The notes: generated from the letters alone by a model not told the origin. Shown: positions 52,671 to 62,478, numbered from the stretch's first letter. The stretch is DNA of 64,000 nucleotides from Caballeronia choica (GCF_001544535.1 NZ_FCON02000006.1:62001-126000); one strand, 5' to 3'. Made by a program: numbers and translations.

Positions 52671-54239
52671 TCAGTTCCCGGCCACGCTCTGCGGCGCCCA
52701 CTGGATGGTGCGGAAGTTCAGGAAGCCGCCGCCTTGTTGCGGCTGCCATTGCAGCGTCTTCTTCTTCGCGTACACATAGGTGAACTCGGAGATGAAGAAG
52801 GCGGCGGCATCGTCGTGAAGCTCGCGGCCGATCTGCTGGAAGACTTCGCCGCGCTTCGCCGTGTCGCTCACCTTGGAGACATCGGCGAGCAGCGCATCCA
52901 CCTTCGGATTCGAATAGTCGGACCAGCTTCCGTTCGATGCGAACGCGCCGCTCACCGGATGCACGGGGTCGTACAGCGCGTTGGTGAACTGGCTCAAGGC
53001 GAGCGGCCCGGACGTGTGCGTGTTATTCAGGCGCTGGAAGGTCGCGTAGGTCAGTCGATTGAGCTTGACCTTCACGCCGACTTGTCCCCAGTAGGCCGCG
53101 ATCGCTTCGGCGACGCCCTGCGGCATGTCGCCCTGAATGTTGAGCGTCGTGTCGAAGCCCTTCGGATAGCCCGCTTCCGCGAGCAGCGCCTTCGCCTTGG
53201 CCGGATCGTACGGGTACGGCTTGATCGAGTGGTCCGCGCCGTAGGGGTAGTAGTTGGAGATCATCGTACCGAGCGGTTCGCCCACGCCGTACAGCACGCT
53301 CTTGATGATGGCGTGGGTGTCGATCGCATAGCTCAACGCCTGGCGCACTTTGACGTTCGAGAACGGCGAGGTCTTGTCGCTGGTGTAGACGCGCACGTAG
53401 ACGGGCGAGGCCACGCGGCTTTCGATCACATCCAGTCCGCTTTCCTTCTTGAGGCGCGCATAGTCGGAGAAGGGCAGCGCCACCGACAGATCGACTTCAC
53501 CGCGCAGCACCGCATTGACGCGGCTAGCGGGCTCCGTGATCGCGCGGAAGATGAGCGTCTTGACGTGCGGCTTCTCGCCCCAGTAGTCGTCGAAGCGTTC
53601 GAGCACGAGTTCGCTTCCGCCCGGCGCAAGCGATTTGAACTTGTACGGCCCGAGCGAGATGGGCTTCTGTGCGAACGCATCGGGATTCGGCAGGCTCGCG
53701 AGATAGTCGGCCGGGATGATGTACAGGTAGCCGGCGATCTTGTTCGCGAATGCGCCATCGGGCGTTTTCAGCCTGAACACGACGGTGAGGTCGTCGGGCG
53801 TTTCGACGGAATCGACGACCGGCGCGAAGAACGGGCGACGCGTGCTCTTGCTGCGCGGATCGAGTATGTGTTCGAGCGATGCCTTCACGTCGCGCGATGT
53901 GAGCGTCGCGCCGTTGTGGAACTTCACGTTGGGACGCAGCTTGTAGGTGAACACGCGTGAATCGTCGGAGACCTTGACGTTCGTGGCAAGACGCGGCACG
54001 AGATTGCCCTTCAAATCGAATCCATAGAGCGTGTCGTAGATCTGCCAGCCATAGCGCAGCGAATCGCCGCTTACGGCCACGAGTCCGTCGAGGTTGTAGA
54101 ACTCCTTCTCGACACCGATCACGACGGTGTCGCGATCGACCGCGGGTGCCGTGCTTGCCGCGAGTGAAGGTTCGATGAAAGCGCCGGACAAAGCGGCGGT
54201 CAAAACCAGTCCGCGAAGGACTGACGATAGGATGCGCAT
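52671..54239 (-). CDS. ABC transporter substrate-binding protein, family 5 (DppA-like)
   Basis: A 522-residue periplasmic binding protein. The signal peptide ends EPSLAAST (about residue 28). Landmarks of family 5 are VVSGD-like SGDSLRYGWQIYDTLYGFD, TYKLRPNVKFHNGATLTSRDVKASLEH, and RQALSYAIDTHAIIK. It is the first gene of the nine-gene operon. Family 5 proteins bind peptides, nickel, opines, glutathione or other polyatomic ligands, so the substrate here may be an organosulfur conjugate. This is inference from the enzymes encoded downstream. Confidence 0.92.
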   Translation of the reverse strand: MRILSSVLRGLVLTAALSGAFIEPSLAASTAPAVDRDTVVIGVEKEFYNLDGLVAVSGDSLRYGWQIYDTLYGFDLKGNLVPRLATNVKVSDDSRVFTYKLRPNVKFHNGATLTSRDVKASLEHILDPRSKSTRRPFFAPVVDSVETPDDLTVVFRLKTPDGAFANKIAGYLYIIPADYLASLPNPDAFAQKPISLGPYKFKSLAPGGSELVLERFDDYWGEKPHVKTLIFRAITEPASRVNAVLRGEVDLSVALPFSDYARLKKESGLDVIESRVASPVYVRVYTSDKTSPFSNVKVRQALSYAIDTHAIIKSVLYGVGEPLGTMISNYYPYGADHSIKPYPYDPAKAKALLAEAGYPKGFDTTLNIQGDMPQGVAEAIAAYWGQVGVKVKLNRLTYATFQRLNNTHTSGPLALSQFTNALYDPVHPVSGAFASNGSWSDYSNPKVDALLADVSKVSDTAKRGEVFQQIGRELHDDAAAFFISEFTYVYAKKKTLQWQPQQGGGFLNFRTIQWAPQSVAGN

Positions 54240-54532
54240 GGGTTGGTCGAAGTGCTGGGCGAGGACAGGTCTCGCCTCGCCGGAAGGAGAATGAACACGA
54301 ATGCAGCATGATGAACTGGCACATCGTCGATTCGAAACGACTTAATCGCATATCGATATCAACCCGGCGGTCAGGACCTTTGCAGCGGCTGTCATGAAGG
54401 ATGCGCCGTTCGGTAAAGCCTGCGCGGCGCACGATGCGCTGCCGTGAATTCGAAAGCATGAATCGTTTGTTTGCGGCGAGCGACGATCGCCCGATACTCG
54501 ATTTCTCGACACATTTATTCGGATGCCCGTTC
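54240..54532. promoter_or_regulatory. Divergent promoter region of the sulfur-type operon
   Basis: A 293-bp gap between two divergent genes. It holds ATATCGATAT, a perfect 10-bp palindrome (54350-54359), just after a TTAATCG run, in the most AT-rich part. A LysR-type (CysB/Cbl-like) activator site would be expected here for sulfur-starvation control, but I cannot identify one with confidence. Confidence 0.35.
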
Positions 54533-55987
54533 ATGACCGTACCGCCGCTCGACTACGACCACTACGCGCGCGAGACGCTTCGACTCATCGGCCCCGATCC
54601 GGAGGATTGGGTCATCGGCCGTCCTGACATCGATCACAACGTCGTGATCGTCGGCGGCGGACAGACTGGCGCGGCGTTCGCGTTTGGGCTGCGGCGCGCG
54701 GGCATCGGCCGGGTGAGCGTGATCGATGCCGCGCCCGACGAAACGCACGCCGGCGTCTGGACCACGTTTGCAAGAATGAACCGCCTGCGCACGCCTAAGT
54801 CGCTCGCGGGGCCCGAAGCCGGGCTGCCCGCGCTGAGCTTTCAGGCATGGCACGAAGCGCGTCACGGCGAGGCTTCTTATGCGGACATCGAGCGCATCGG
54901 GCGCGCCCAATGGGCCGAGTATCTCGCCTGGTACAGGCATTTCCTCGACATCCCGATTCGTTACGGTACGACGCTCACACTCGTCGAGCCAGTGGGCACG
55001 CATTTCAGACTGCATCTGACGATTCGCACGGCGGAAGGCGTCGAGCAGCGCGTGGAGACCGCGCGCAAGATCGTTCTCTGCAACGGTGTCGCGGGCAACG
55101 GCAAGCCCAACATCGTGCCGCCGCTCACGGGACTACCGTCGAACCGTCTTGCGCACACGTCCGATGCCATCGACTTCGCATCGCTCTCCGGCAAGTCGGT
55201 GGCGGTGGTCGGCGGCGCGGCTTCGGCTTTCGATGCCGCGGCGACGGCGCTGGAAGCGGGCGCCGCCGACGTGCATCTGTTCGTGCGGCGCGCCGCGCTG
55301 GCAGCGGAGCCGGTTAGCCGCGCGCGCGCCTATCCGGGCGCGTACGACAACTTTCCCGCGCTGCCCGATGCGGTGCGCTGGCGACAAGCGTTGCGCTTCA
55401 GGCGCGCCGGCTCGACGGCGCCCGCCGATGCAGTGGCGCGCGTGACGGGCTTTTCCAACTTTCATCTGCATCTTGGAGCGCCCTGGCAGGAAGCGGCTGT
55501 GGCGGGCGAGCGGGTTCGGGCGCGTGCCGGCGATGGTTCGTTCGAGTTCGATTTCGTGATCGCGGGTACGGGCTACGCCGTCGACCTCCATGCGCGGCCC
55601 GAACTGGCGCACGTCGCCGATCATGTGCTGCTCTGGCGCCACCGCCACGCGCCCGCACCCGATGAACGCGATGACGCGCTCGGCGCACATCCCTATCTCG
55701 GCGACGCGCTCGAATATCTGGAAAAGAGGCCGGGCACAGCGCCATACCTGAAGAATATCCATGTCTTCAATCCGGCGGGGTTCGTGAGTCGCGGCGTGCC
55801 GGTCGGCGACGTGCCGTGCATGAAGCGCGACATTCCCGTCGTGATCCGGCGCATCAGCCAGGACTTGTTCCTCGAGGACCTCGATGCGCACGAGGCGCGC
55901 ATGAATGCCGACGTTCCGGCGGATTTCGACGCGGCGCAGTATGAGCACCGTGTCTATCGTGAGACCGACGTTGAATCGGCGGGCTGA
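54533..55987 (+). CDS. NAD(P)-binding flavoprotein monooxygenase-like protein
   Basis: A 484-residue protein with two dinucleotide folds: VVIVGGGQTGAAFAFGLRRAG for FAD near residue 38 and VAVVGGAASAFDAAATALEAG about 220. The intervening and C-terminal parts resemble flavin-containing monooxygenases. The FMO fingerprint FxGxxxHxxx(Y/F) is not evident. The ATG at 54533 was preferred to 54401 because the extra N-terminus is Arg-rich. It is divergent from the sulfur-type operon, so S- or N-oxygenation of the transported compound is possible. Not certain. Confidence 0.82.
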   Translation: MTVPPLDYDHYARETLRLIGPDPEDWVIGRPDIDHNVVIVGGGQTGAAFAFGLRRAGIGRVSVIDAAPDETHAGVWTTFARMNRLRTPKSLAGPEAGLPALSFQAWHEARHGEASYADIERIGRAQWAEYLAWYRHFLDIPIRYGTTLTLVEPVGTHFRLHLTIRTAEGVEQRVETARKIVLCNGVAGNGKPNIVPPLTGLPSNRLAHTSDAIDFASLSGKSVAVVGGAASAFDAAATALEAGAADVHLFVRRAALAAEPVSRARAYPGAYDNFPALPDAVRWRQALRFRRAGSTAPADAVARVTGFSNFHLHLGAPWQEAAVAGERVRARAGDGSFEFDFVIAGTGYAVDLHARPELAHVADHVLLWRHRHAPAPDERDDALGAHPYLGDALEYLEKRPGTAPYLKNIHVFNPAGFVSRGVPVGDVPCMKRDIPVVIRRISQDLFLEDLDAHEARMNADVPADFDAAQYEHRVYRETDVESAG

Positions 55988-56049
55988 GGGCTGAAAGGCC
56001 GGGAACTCACCCGCCGATCCGGTTACACAAACAGCCGTTGCACCAGGCG

Positions 56050-56788
56050 CCTTCTGAACGCGAGCGTATGGACGATCCCCAAAACCGCAATGGCCGTGGC
56101 AAGGTGCGCGCTTCGCGCGCGAAGGCGCGACCGTCTACATTTCCGGACGCCGACAGGCCGAGCTCGACGCGGCAGTCGAGAGCATCGGCCACGGCGCGAC
56201 AGGCATTCGCGCGACATCTCGTTGGCGGAAGACCCGCAGCGCATGTTCCGGATCGTGTCCGAAGCGCACGGGCGCCTCGACATTCTGTTTGCAAACGCGG
56301 GCGGCGGCGAATTCTCGCCACTCGGCCAGATTACCGAGGCGCAGTTCGACAAGTACTTCGGCATCAACGTCAAAGGCACTGTGTTCACCGTTCAAAACGC
56401 GCTGCCTTTGATGCCACCCGGCAGTGCCATCGTGATCACCGGTTCGATCGCTTCGATCCAGGGCATGCCGGCATTCGGCGTCTATGCCGCGACAAAGGCG
56501 GCTCTGCGCTCGTTTGCGCGGACGTGGGCCACCGATCTCAGGGGCCGCGACATCCGTGTCAACGTGGTCTCGCCCGGTGTGGTGGTCACGCCGGCCTGCA
56601 AGTCGGAACTCAAGCTCACCGATGAGCAGATCGATGCCTATCGCAAGGAAGTGAGTGAAACGACGCCGCTAGGTCGCGTCGGCGAAGCCGACGAGATCGC
56701 CAAAGCGGTATCGTTTCTCGGATCCGATGACGCGAGTTACATAACGGGCATCGAGATGTTCGTCGACGGCGGCAGGGCGCAGGTCTGA
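56050..56788 (+). pseudogene. SDR gene broken near its 5' end by frameshifts
   Basis: From about 56219 the frame is a normal SDR (DISLAEDPQRMF, ILFANAGGGEFS, YAATK, ITGIEMFVDGG, stop 56786-56788). Upstream, the missing N-terminal part is found in another frame: RFAREGATVYISGRRQAELD, to about 56205, with one further phase change near 56110-56120. The TGxxxGIG loop itself is not found. An open frame from 56090 exists but its first 40 residues are Arg-rich and not SDR-like. Confidence 0.78.
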
Positions 56789-57185
56789 GGCTCGGCTTTT
56801 GCAAGGAGCCGAGGAAGTTGTCGAAAGCCGGGCTGCTTGCCAATAGAGACTCATGCTTGCCTTCGATGTCTGCAACTACCGCAAAGTGGTGCGTCGAATA
56901 TTGCTGAAGGGCGGGCGTCCTGCTCCGCCCTTGGCGCGCAGAAGAGAGGCCCGGAACCCGGCGCGCTGGCGACGCCAAGCGCGCCGAATCGCGTCGATCC
57001 GGGTTCAACTGAACCTCCAGGAATCGCAGTCCCACGGGATTGATGCATTCCGGAGAAGTATCCCTTCTTCCCGCGCCCGTTTCTGACTTGCCACCGTACG
57101 CCTAGACTGCTTTCCAACGACGAAGCAACCGGAACAGGTCTCACCCGATTGCCGCGTTTCCATCAATCGAGTCTGGAGGTTCATC
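56789..57185. other. 397-bp gap with a strong hairpin
   Basis: No gene is supported. GGCGCGCT / AGCGCGCC arms (56960-56967 and 56978-56985), extended by an inner GGC/GCC pair, form a stable GC-rich hairpin without a U-run. The right end holds the ribosome site (GGAGG) of the next gene. Confidence 0.45.
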
Positions 57186-57503
57186 ATGTTCAAGACAATC
57201 GTTTCGGCAGTCATCCTCGCTTCGGCTCTGGCTTCGCCTGTGCTTGCACACGCGCAGAACAACGATCCCGTCACCCGTGCGCAGGTGAAGTCCGAATTGG
57301 CGCAACTTCAACGAGCGGGCTATAGCCAGGGCGGTGACCAGGCCAATTACCCCGAAGCGCTACAAGCGGCGCAGAAGCGGGTGGATGCGCTGAACGCGGG
57401 TGCATCGTCGTATGGAGGATCGACCGAGAGTATCTCGGAGGCTGGCGGGCGGAGCCTGCACGCAACTGACAGCGTGAATCCCGTGGACTACAACCGTCCT
57501 TGA
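57186..57503 (+). CDS. DUF4148 secreted protein
   Basis: A 105-residue exported protein. The signal peptide ends VLAHAQ (about residue 23), then a DUF4148 core: VTRAQVKSELAQLQRAGY, NYPEALQAAQKRVDA, and a Ser/Gly-rich tail with a DSVNPVDY end. The family is widespread in Burkholderia and relatives as small periplasmic proteins of unknown role. GGAGG precedes the start. It stands alone between SDR relic and acetyltransferase. Confidence 0.9.
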   Translation: MFKTIVSAVILASALASPVLAHAQNNDPVTRAQVKSELAQLQRAGYSQGGDQANYPEALQAAQKRVDALNAGASSYGGSTESISEAGGRSLHATDSVNPVDYNRP

Positions 57504-57614
57504 TACGTCGGTTCGGATCGCGATTTACTGCATCACTTCAGGTCTGGTGAAAAGAAACTTGCGAGTGGCATCAGCAGCGAGAGGACTCGAGCCCTCGCCG
57601 GGCCGGAATATCAG

Positions 57615-58124
57615 TCAGCGGTCGAGGCGGAAAAGCAGCGAATCCCTGTCCGGGTAGTCGTACTGGATCGGCGCTTCGGATTTGTCGATCTGGCGGAAGC
57701 CGCTTTTAATGTAGAACGCGTGGGATCGCCTCGACGAGGAAGGGGTATCCAGGATGATGGTCTTTACGCTTCGCGAGTCGGCAAACGCCCGCAATGTTTC
57801 GAAGAGCGCGGAAGCGATTCCTGTCGCGGCGCCCCGGTGCTCCTTTGCAACGAAGAATTTCTTCAAGACCGCAACCGACTCGGTCTCAAGCTTGAGTGCG
57901 ATTGTCCCGATCACCTGGCCTTGCTGGTTCAACGCAACCCAGAACCCTCCGCCGGTCCGCAGATAGCTGGACTCGATGTCCAGAAGGTCGGGTTGCTGGT
58001 CGAGTGATATGTCGAGATTGGCTTCCACGTTCTGAATCTTCAGAATCAGGTCGATAACACCGTCCCTGAACTCAGGACGGTAGTTGACGACGTTCCAGTT
58101 CCTGTTGGGCTGGCTGGCATTCAC
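57615..58124 (-). CDS. GNAT-family N-acetyltransferase
   Basis: A 169-residue GNAT protein. Motif A is KFFVAKEHRGAATGIASALFETL (acetyl-CoA pyrophosphate loop in RGAATGIA), with IGTIAL before it and TIILDTPSSSRRSHAFYIKSGF after it. The Tyr and the KSGF turn fit motif B. No partner gene is adjacent, so the acceptor cannot be inferred. Confidence 0.9.
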   Translation of the reverse strand: MNASQPNRNWNVVNYRPEFRDGVIDLILKIQNVEANLDISLDQQPDLLDIESSYLRTGGGFWVALNQQGQVIGTIALKLETESVAVLKKFFVAKEHRGAATGIASALFETLRAFADSRSVKTIILDTPSSSRRSHAFYIKSGFRQIDKSEAPIQYDYPDRDSLLFRLDR

Positions 58125-58302
58125 AGTGCGGCTCCCTGGACGGCGATGTGTACCCGTGGCGCGAACGTGCGCTCTCTTTTACGCTCGATCGCCCGGACGG
58201 CAGGTTGATATGTCGCGAATGTACCGAAGTTTTGCTGGCGCAGATAGAACGTTCTTGCAACCTCCGGACCGCACGCTCACGTGCTTCGAATTCAGCCGCG
58301 TG

Positions 58303-59310
58303 TCAATCGGGAATCTCGACCCGCAGCGCGTGGATCATCGCGAAGGCGTGATGCCGCGTCCAGACGTCGGCACCGCCGAGGCGGTCCGTCCAAAGGCGGC
58401 CGTCCGATGTCGGTGTGGTCAGAAGTTCGTTCGTGACCCGGTCGACCATGTCGTCGAGGTAGCCGTCCATCAGCGCCCAGATGTTGTCGAAGCCAGTCCG
58501 CGCGCCGATGTCCTCGATGCTCACGGACGCGAGGGCAGCCTTGGACGCGCTGCGTAACTGATGGACATATTCGCGCTGCGTCTCGACATCGGCGCGCGTT
58601 CCATAGCGTGTCAGGTGGCCACAGACCATCACATCGAAATCGTAGGCAAGGAGGAGATCGTGAGCGCCTATGAACTCGTGAACATCGTTGGCGACGGCCA
58701 GGTTCCTGAACGGCACCCAGCCCGGAAAGACGACGTCCACGAGCATCAGCACCTTTTGTCTAGGCTCGTAGATAAAGATGTTGCCGGGCTGGTGGATGTT
58801 GCCGCGATAGCGTAGTTCAAGCCGCTTGTTTCCGACTTCAAGGCAATACTCCTCAGCGAATGTAGTGGTGGGGCAGGGTCGGCGGCGGTCCTGGTAGCTG
58901 CGAAGCTTGTCCGTGGTGCTCTGCTGAGCAATGCGCACGGCGGCGTCCGGATAAATATCGGCCGCCCCGATGTGATCGAAGTGTGAGTGGCTATAGATCA
59001 CATGCGTGATGGGCTCTGTGGTTTTCGATCTGATCGCATCGAGAAGCACGCTTCGCATTGAAGGAGGGGCGTCGATCACGATAACGCCTTGCCCTGTCGA
59101 CAGGAATAGCGTGTCATAGCCTCCAGCGTTGATCCAGAAGGTGCCAGGCTTGATCTCTTCGAGCAGATAGCCGCTTGGACCGGGTTCGCGCGCAAGCGAG
59201 GATTTCGGCACGGCCGCGAATCCGCCCATGCATTGGGCGCACTGGTATCTCGGGGTTTGGACGCTCTCGCGGTCATTGCTGTTGATGTCGTCGGCTGGGT
59301 TGGAAGTCAT
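58303..59310 (-). CDS. MBL-fold metallohydrolase
   Basis: A 335-residue metallo-beta-lactamase-fold hydrolase. The metal motif HSHFDH is at residues 108-113 and further ligands are plausibly in GNIHQPGNIF and GHLTRYG. An N-terminal segment of about 50 residues has a CAQC motif (24-27) before the fold starts (GTFWINAGGYDTLFLS). No signal peptide is seen. Substrate unknown; the long C-terminal helical part resembles lactonase or alkylsulfatase-like relatives only loosely. Confidence 0.87.
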   Translation of the reverse strand: MTSNPADDINSNDRESVQTPRYQCAQCMGGFAAVPKSSLAREPGPSGYLLEEIKPGTFWINAGGYDTLFLSTGQGVIVIDAPPSMRSVLLDAIRSKTTEPITHVIYSHSHFDHIGAADIYPDAAVRIAQQSTTDKLRSYQDRRRPCPTTTFAEEYCLEVGNKRLELRYRGNIHQPGNIFIYEPRQKVLMLVDVVFPGWVPFRNLAVANDVHEFIGAHDLLLAYDFDVMVCGHLTRYGTRADVETQREYVHQLRSASKAALASVSIEDIGARTGFDNIWALMDGYLDDMVDRVTNELLTTPTSDGRLWTDRLGGADVWTRHHAFAMIHALRVEIPD

Positions 59311-59792
59311 GGGAAGCTCCTGCTGCGATCCAGTGTGGCGCCTTATGCACCATGCATCGTGGCGTTTGAGGATGGGGATGCATGTCGACCTTTAAGCACA
59401 TCGCCGGCCACGCGTCGGGTCATGCGATGCCTATCGATGCAATCATCAGGAGGATTTGACGGGGCGCCGCATTCCACCGGTTTTGCGCTCAAGCGTCAAG
59501 GCATGCGCTGCTTCGTCGAAGTGCCGCGCGATGAAGATATTCGTCCTGTCCGCACACAATTTCTTTCCTTGCAGAAGCGATTTTTTGAATCCGCACGGTC
59601 TCATCGGCAAGAGGAGAGCGGCCACGAAGATCAACCTTCTGGTCATCGTGCGAAAGCAATAGAAACGCATTCAGGACCGTTCTCAACTGAAACCATGCGT
59701 AGGGCGTTACTGCCAGACTCTGGCGCATGGCATTCGTATGCCCGCGGTGGATTGCACCCGGGAAAGTGCTTTGTCTTAGCAGGAGGTGAAAG
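59311..59792. other. 482-bp gap
   Basis: No gene is supported. Short frames on both strands (for example a minus-strand frame at 59446-59670 with a hydrophobic start) have no recognisable domain. The strong AGGAGG site at the right end belongs to the next gene. Confidence 0.4.
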
Positions 59793-60266
59793 ATGACCGA
59801 AGAATCGCGGCCGCCTTGTCCGCCGTTCACACAGGAGACGGCAGCCATGAAAGTCCGGCTTGCCGAAGACGGATGGAACACCCGTGACCCCGAACGCGTT
59901 TCGCTCGCCTATTCAATCGATTCACGCTGGCGCAACCGCGCCGAATTTGCGAACGGGCGGGCAGAAATCGTCGCGTTGCTCACGCGCAAGTGGCAGCGCG
60001 AACTCGAGTACCGGTTGATCAAGGAACTCTGGGCATTTACCGGTGCCCGCATTGCCGTGCGGTTCGCTTACGAGTGCCATGACGATTCGCGAAACTGGTT
60101 TCGATCGTACGGCAATGAAAACTGGGAGTTCGACGAACACGGGTTGATGATCCATCGCTACGCCTGCATCAATGATCTGCCGATCCGGGAATCCGAACGG
60201 CTCTTTCACTGGCCGCTCGGGCGGCGTCCGGACGATCATCCGGGATTGAGCGACCTCGCTCTTTAG
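59793..60266 (+). CDS. DUF1348 (NTF2-like) protein
   Basis: A 157-residue NTF2-fold protein of the DUF1348 group. [22 protein letters not shown], then [21 protein letters not shown] and [19 protein letters not shown], are family hallmarks. AGGAGG lies 7 bases before the ATG. It is followed after 87 bp by a glutathione transferase gene on the same strand. Biochemical function of the family is not known to me. Confidence 0.9.
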   Translation: MTEESRPPCPPFTQETAAMKVRLAEDGWNTRDPERVSLAYSIDSRWRNRAEFANGRAEIVALLTRKWQRELEYRLIKELWAFTGARIAVRFAYECHDDSRNWFRSYGNENWEFDEHGLMIHRYACINDLPIRESERLFHWPLGRRPDDHPGLSDLAL

Positions 60267-60353
60267 CTCCGACCCGCTTCTACACGAACGCAGCCTTGCG
60301 ATCCGTCGCGGGCTGCCGATATCCGCGACATCCATTCCTCAAGGGAGAAAGCC

Positions 60354-60971
60354 ATGAAGCTCTACTATCATCCGTTGTCCGGCCATTCGCATCGCGCACG
60401 TCTCTTTTTGAACTTGCTTGGCGTGGAACACGAACTGATCGAGGTCGATCTCATGAAGGCGGAACACAAGTCGCCCGAGTTCCTGAAACTGAACCGCTTC
60501 GGCCAGGTACCTGTGCTGATCGACGGAGAGACGACGATCGCCGATTCGAACGCGATCCTCGTGTACCTGGCCAAGCAGCTCGGCAAGGCGGAATGGCTGC
60601 CAGAGACGCCGGAGGCGGCGGCGACCATTCAGCGCTGGCTGTCCGTCGCGGCGGGAGAGATTGCCTACGGACCTGCTGCCGCGCGATTGATCACGGTGTT
60701 CGGAGCCAAGCGCGATGCAGAAGAAGTCATCGACCGCGCGCACGCTGTGCTCAAGCTGATCGATGCTGAACTGAAGGGGCGCGAGTTTATCGCGGAGAAC
60801 CATCCGACGATCGCGGATGTCGCACTTTACAGCTACATCGCGCGCGCGCCTGAGGGCAATGTCGATCTGACCGGCTATCCGAACGTGAATGGATGGCTGA
60901 GGCGTATCGAATCATTGCCCGGCTTCGTCGAGTTCAGAAAGACTCCAGCCGGCTTGACGGCTAACGCGTGA
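60354..60971 (+). CDS. Glutathione S-transferase family protein
   Basis: A 205-residue GST: thioredoxin-like N-terminal domain ([21 protein letters not shown], with [23 protein letters not shown]) and helical C-terminal domain from about 85. The catalytic residue is likely the Ser in [20 protein letters not shown] is the C-domain N-capping region. GGGAGAAAG precedes the ATG. It is intact, unlike the isomerase relic at 39749, but lacks the zeta-class SSCS-type motif, so it is unlikely to replace maleylpyruvate isomerase. Confidence 0.92.
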   Translation: MKLYYHPLSGHSHRARLFLNLLGVEHELIEVDLMKAEHKSPEFLKLNRFGQVPVLIDGETTIADSNAILVYLAKQLGKAEWLPETPEAAATIQRWLSVAAGEIAYGPAAARLITVFGAKRDAEEVIDRAHAVLKLIDAELKGREFIAENHPTIADVALYSYIARAPEGNVDLTGYPNVNGWLRRIESLPGFVEFRKTPAGLTANA

Positions 60972-61363
60972 TCCCCGGCGCCGGACGTACAGCGTCCGGC
61001 CTCATTCAAGCGAAAAGCGCTTGGGTCATCAGCGAACAGTCAACGACCGCATCGAGTTCTTCAGGGCAGTATGAATACATGGCGCCGGGACGGCGCTGCT
61101 TCGGATGATCTTTCGAACAGCCCGAAGTGGACGCGGCCGCCGCGCGCGAGAGCGCGGGTCTGCGCGGCCCATGAATGCCCCATTTGGCGCGCGACCATCG
61201 CCCGATGCGACGAGTGCTACGACATCGCGCTAACGACCTCGTCCGTCGATTGCGGCGACTATCAAAAGCAAATTCGGGCACTCACCGTGGGTGCGTTCGA
61301 CATCCCGGGCGGCTGTCGCCGGGTGATGGCGTGATCCACTCGTGCAGCAGTCGTCGGCCTCCC
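60972..61363. other. 392-bp convergent gap
   Basis: Between the ends of the GST gene and the AraC gene. No gene, RNA or clear terminator is supported; the frame at 61071-61334 is Cys/Arg-rich and featureless. Confidence 0.4.
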
Positions 61364-62401
61364 TTACGCCTCGTTGCCTTGCCCCTTTCGATACAGGGTG
61401 GGTGAGTTCCCGGTCCACTTCCTGAATGACCTGCGGAAACTCGCTGCATCCGAAAACCCGATGCGCTCGGCGACCTGATCAATGGGAAGCCTCGTATTCT
61501 CAAGAAACTCGATAGCAAGTGACCGGCGAACGTCGTTCAACAACGATTGATATGAAATATGATCATCGGCCAATCGTCGATGCAATGTGCGGAGTGACAT
61601 ACCCAGCTGGGCCGCCATCTTCTCGGCGGAAGGGAACACGCCCGGCGCGTTCAAGCAGGCCATCCGTATTTGCCGGGGAAGCTCGGGGATTCCGTCCCGC
61701 TCCTCGAGAATGCGATCACAAAGTTGCTGACAGATTTGCGCAGTGATCGGATTTGCATTCGGGCACGGGCGATCCAGCACGCGAACGTCGAAATGCCACT
61801 CCATCGAGTCCGCACCGAACTCCACTGGACAATTGAACATCCTTTCGTAGTTTCGCCAATGCGGCGGCGCCGGATACGCCATGACCATCCGCTTCGACGG
61901 AAAAGGCGCTTCCAGCACCCGGCTGAATAGCACCGTCATCGAGCTCCGCCAGAATTCAGCGACAAACGGCAACAGGTCGCCAAGCGACGCGAGCCCATGG
62001 CTCCTCAGGATTCCGGTATCCCCCTCGGTGGAATAGCTGATTTGCAGAACTGCCCCGGCCATCGTGACATTTTCAACGCTGAATTTCAGGGCGTCTCCGA
62101 AAGTCGTACTGCTGACCATGGCGTAGCCATAGATACCGAAGTCACTGATTCTCTGACGCGCCCCTGCAAGCAATCCGACATCGGCACGCGTCGCAAGCCG
62201 ACGAGCGTTTCGATAGATCGCGAGGCGTTGCCGGTGTGAGATTCGCGCCTGATGATCCTCCAGTTGTCTCGCATGGACGCCGGTATTCGCGAACAGCTTG
62301 TTCACGGAAACCCCTTCTGCCGCCAACTCGGCGGCGAGCGCGGTCAGCCCCAGCAGACTCTGCGTCGGAGCGTCGAGATCCGGATACAGGGGCGTCATCA
62401 T
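61364..62401 (-). CDS. AraC-family regulator (OruR-like, Arabinose_bd N-terminal domain)
   Basis: A 345-residue AraC protein. The N-terminal regulatory domain (about 1-230) begins TPLYPDLDAPTQSLLGLTAL and contains DFGIYGYAMVSSTTFGDALK, typical of the Arabinose_bd/OruR group. The C-terminal HTH_18 has LGMSLRTLHRRLADDHISYQ and VAERIGFSDAASFRRSFRKW. The start could be 62401 or 62398. It is divergent from enoyl-CoA hydratase and CoA-transferase genes, and two 16-bp direct repeats lie in the gap. Confidence 0.92.
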   Translation of the reverse strand: MMTPLYPDLDAPTQSLLGLTALAAELAAEGVSVNKLFANTGVHARQLEDHQARISHRQRLAIYRNARRLATRADVGLLAGARQRISDFGIYGYAMVSSTTFGDALKFSVENVTMAGAVLQISYSTEGDTGILRSHGLASLGDLLPFVAEFWRSSMTVLFSRVLEAPFPSKRMVMAYPAPPHWRNYERMFNCPVEFGADSMEWHFDVRVLDRPCPNANPITAQICQQLCDRILEERDGIPELPRQIRMACLNAPGVFPSAEKMAAQLGMSLRTLHRRLADDHISYQSLLNDVRRSLAIEFLENTRLPIDQVAERIGFSDAASFRRSFRKWTGNSPTLYRKGQGNEA

Positions 62402-62478
62402 TTTCGGTGGTCGCACGATCGTCTCACTCCAGCAAGCGGATATGCTCGCACAATTTTCATGTGCCTGTCGAGGGCGGT

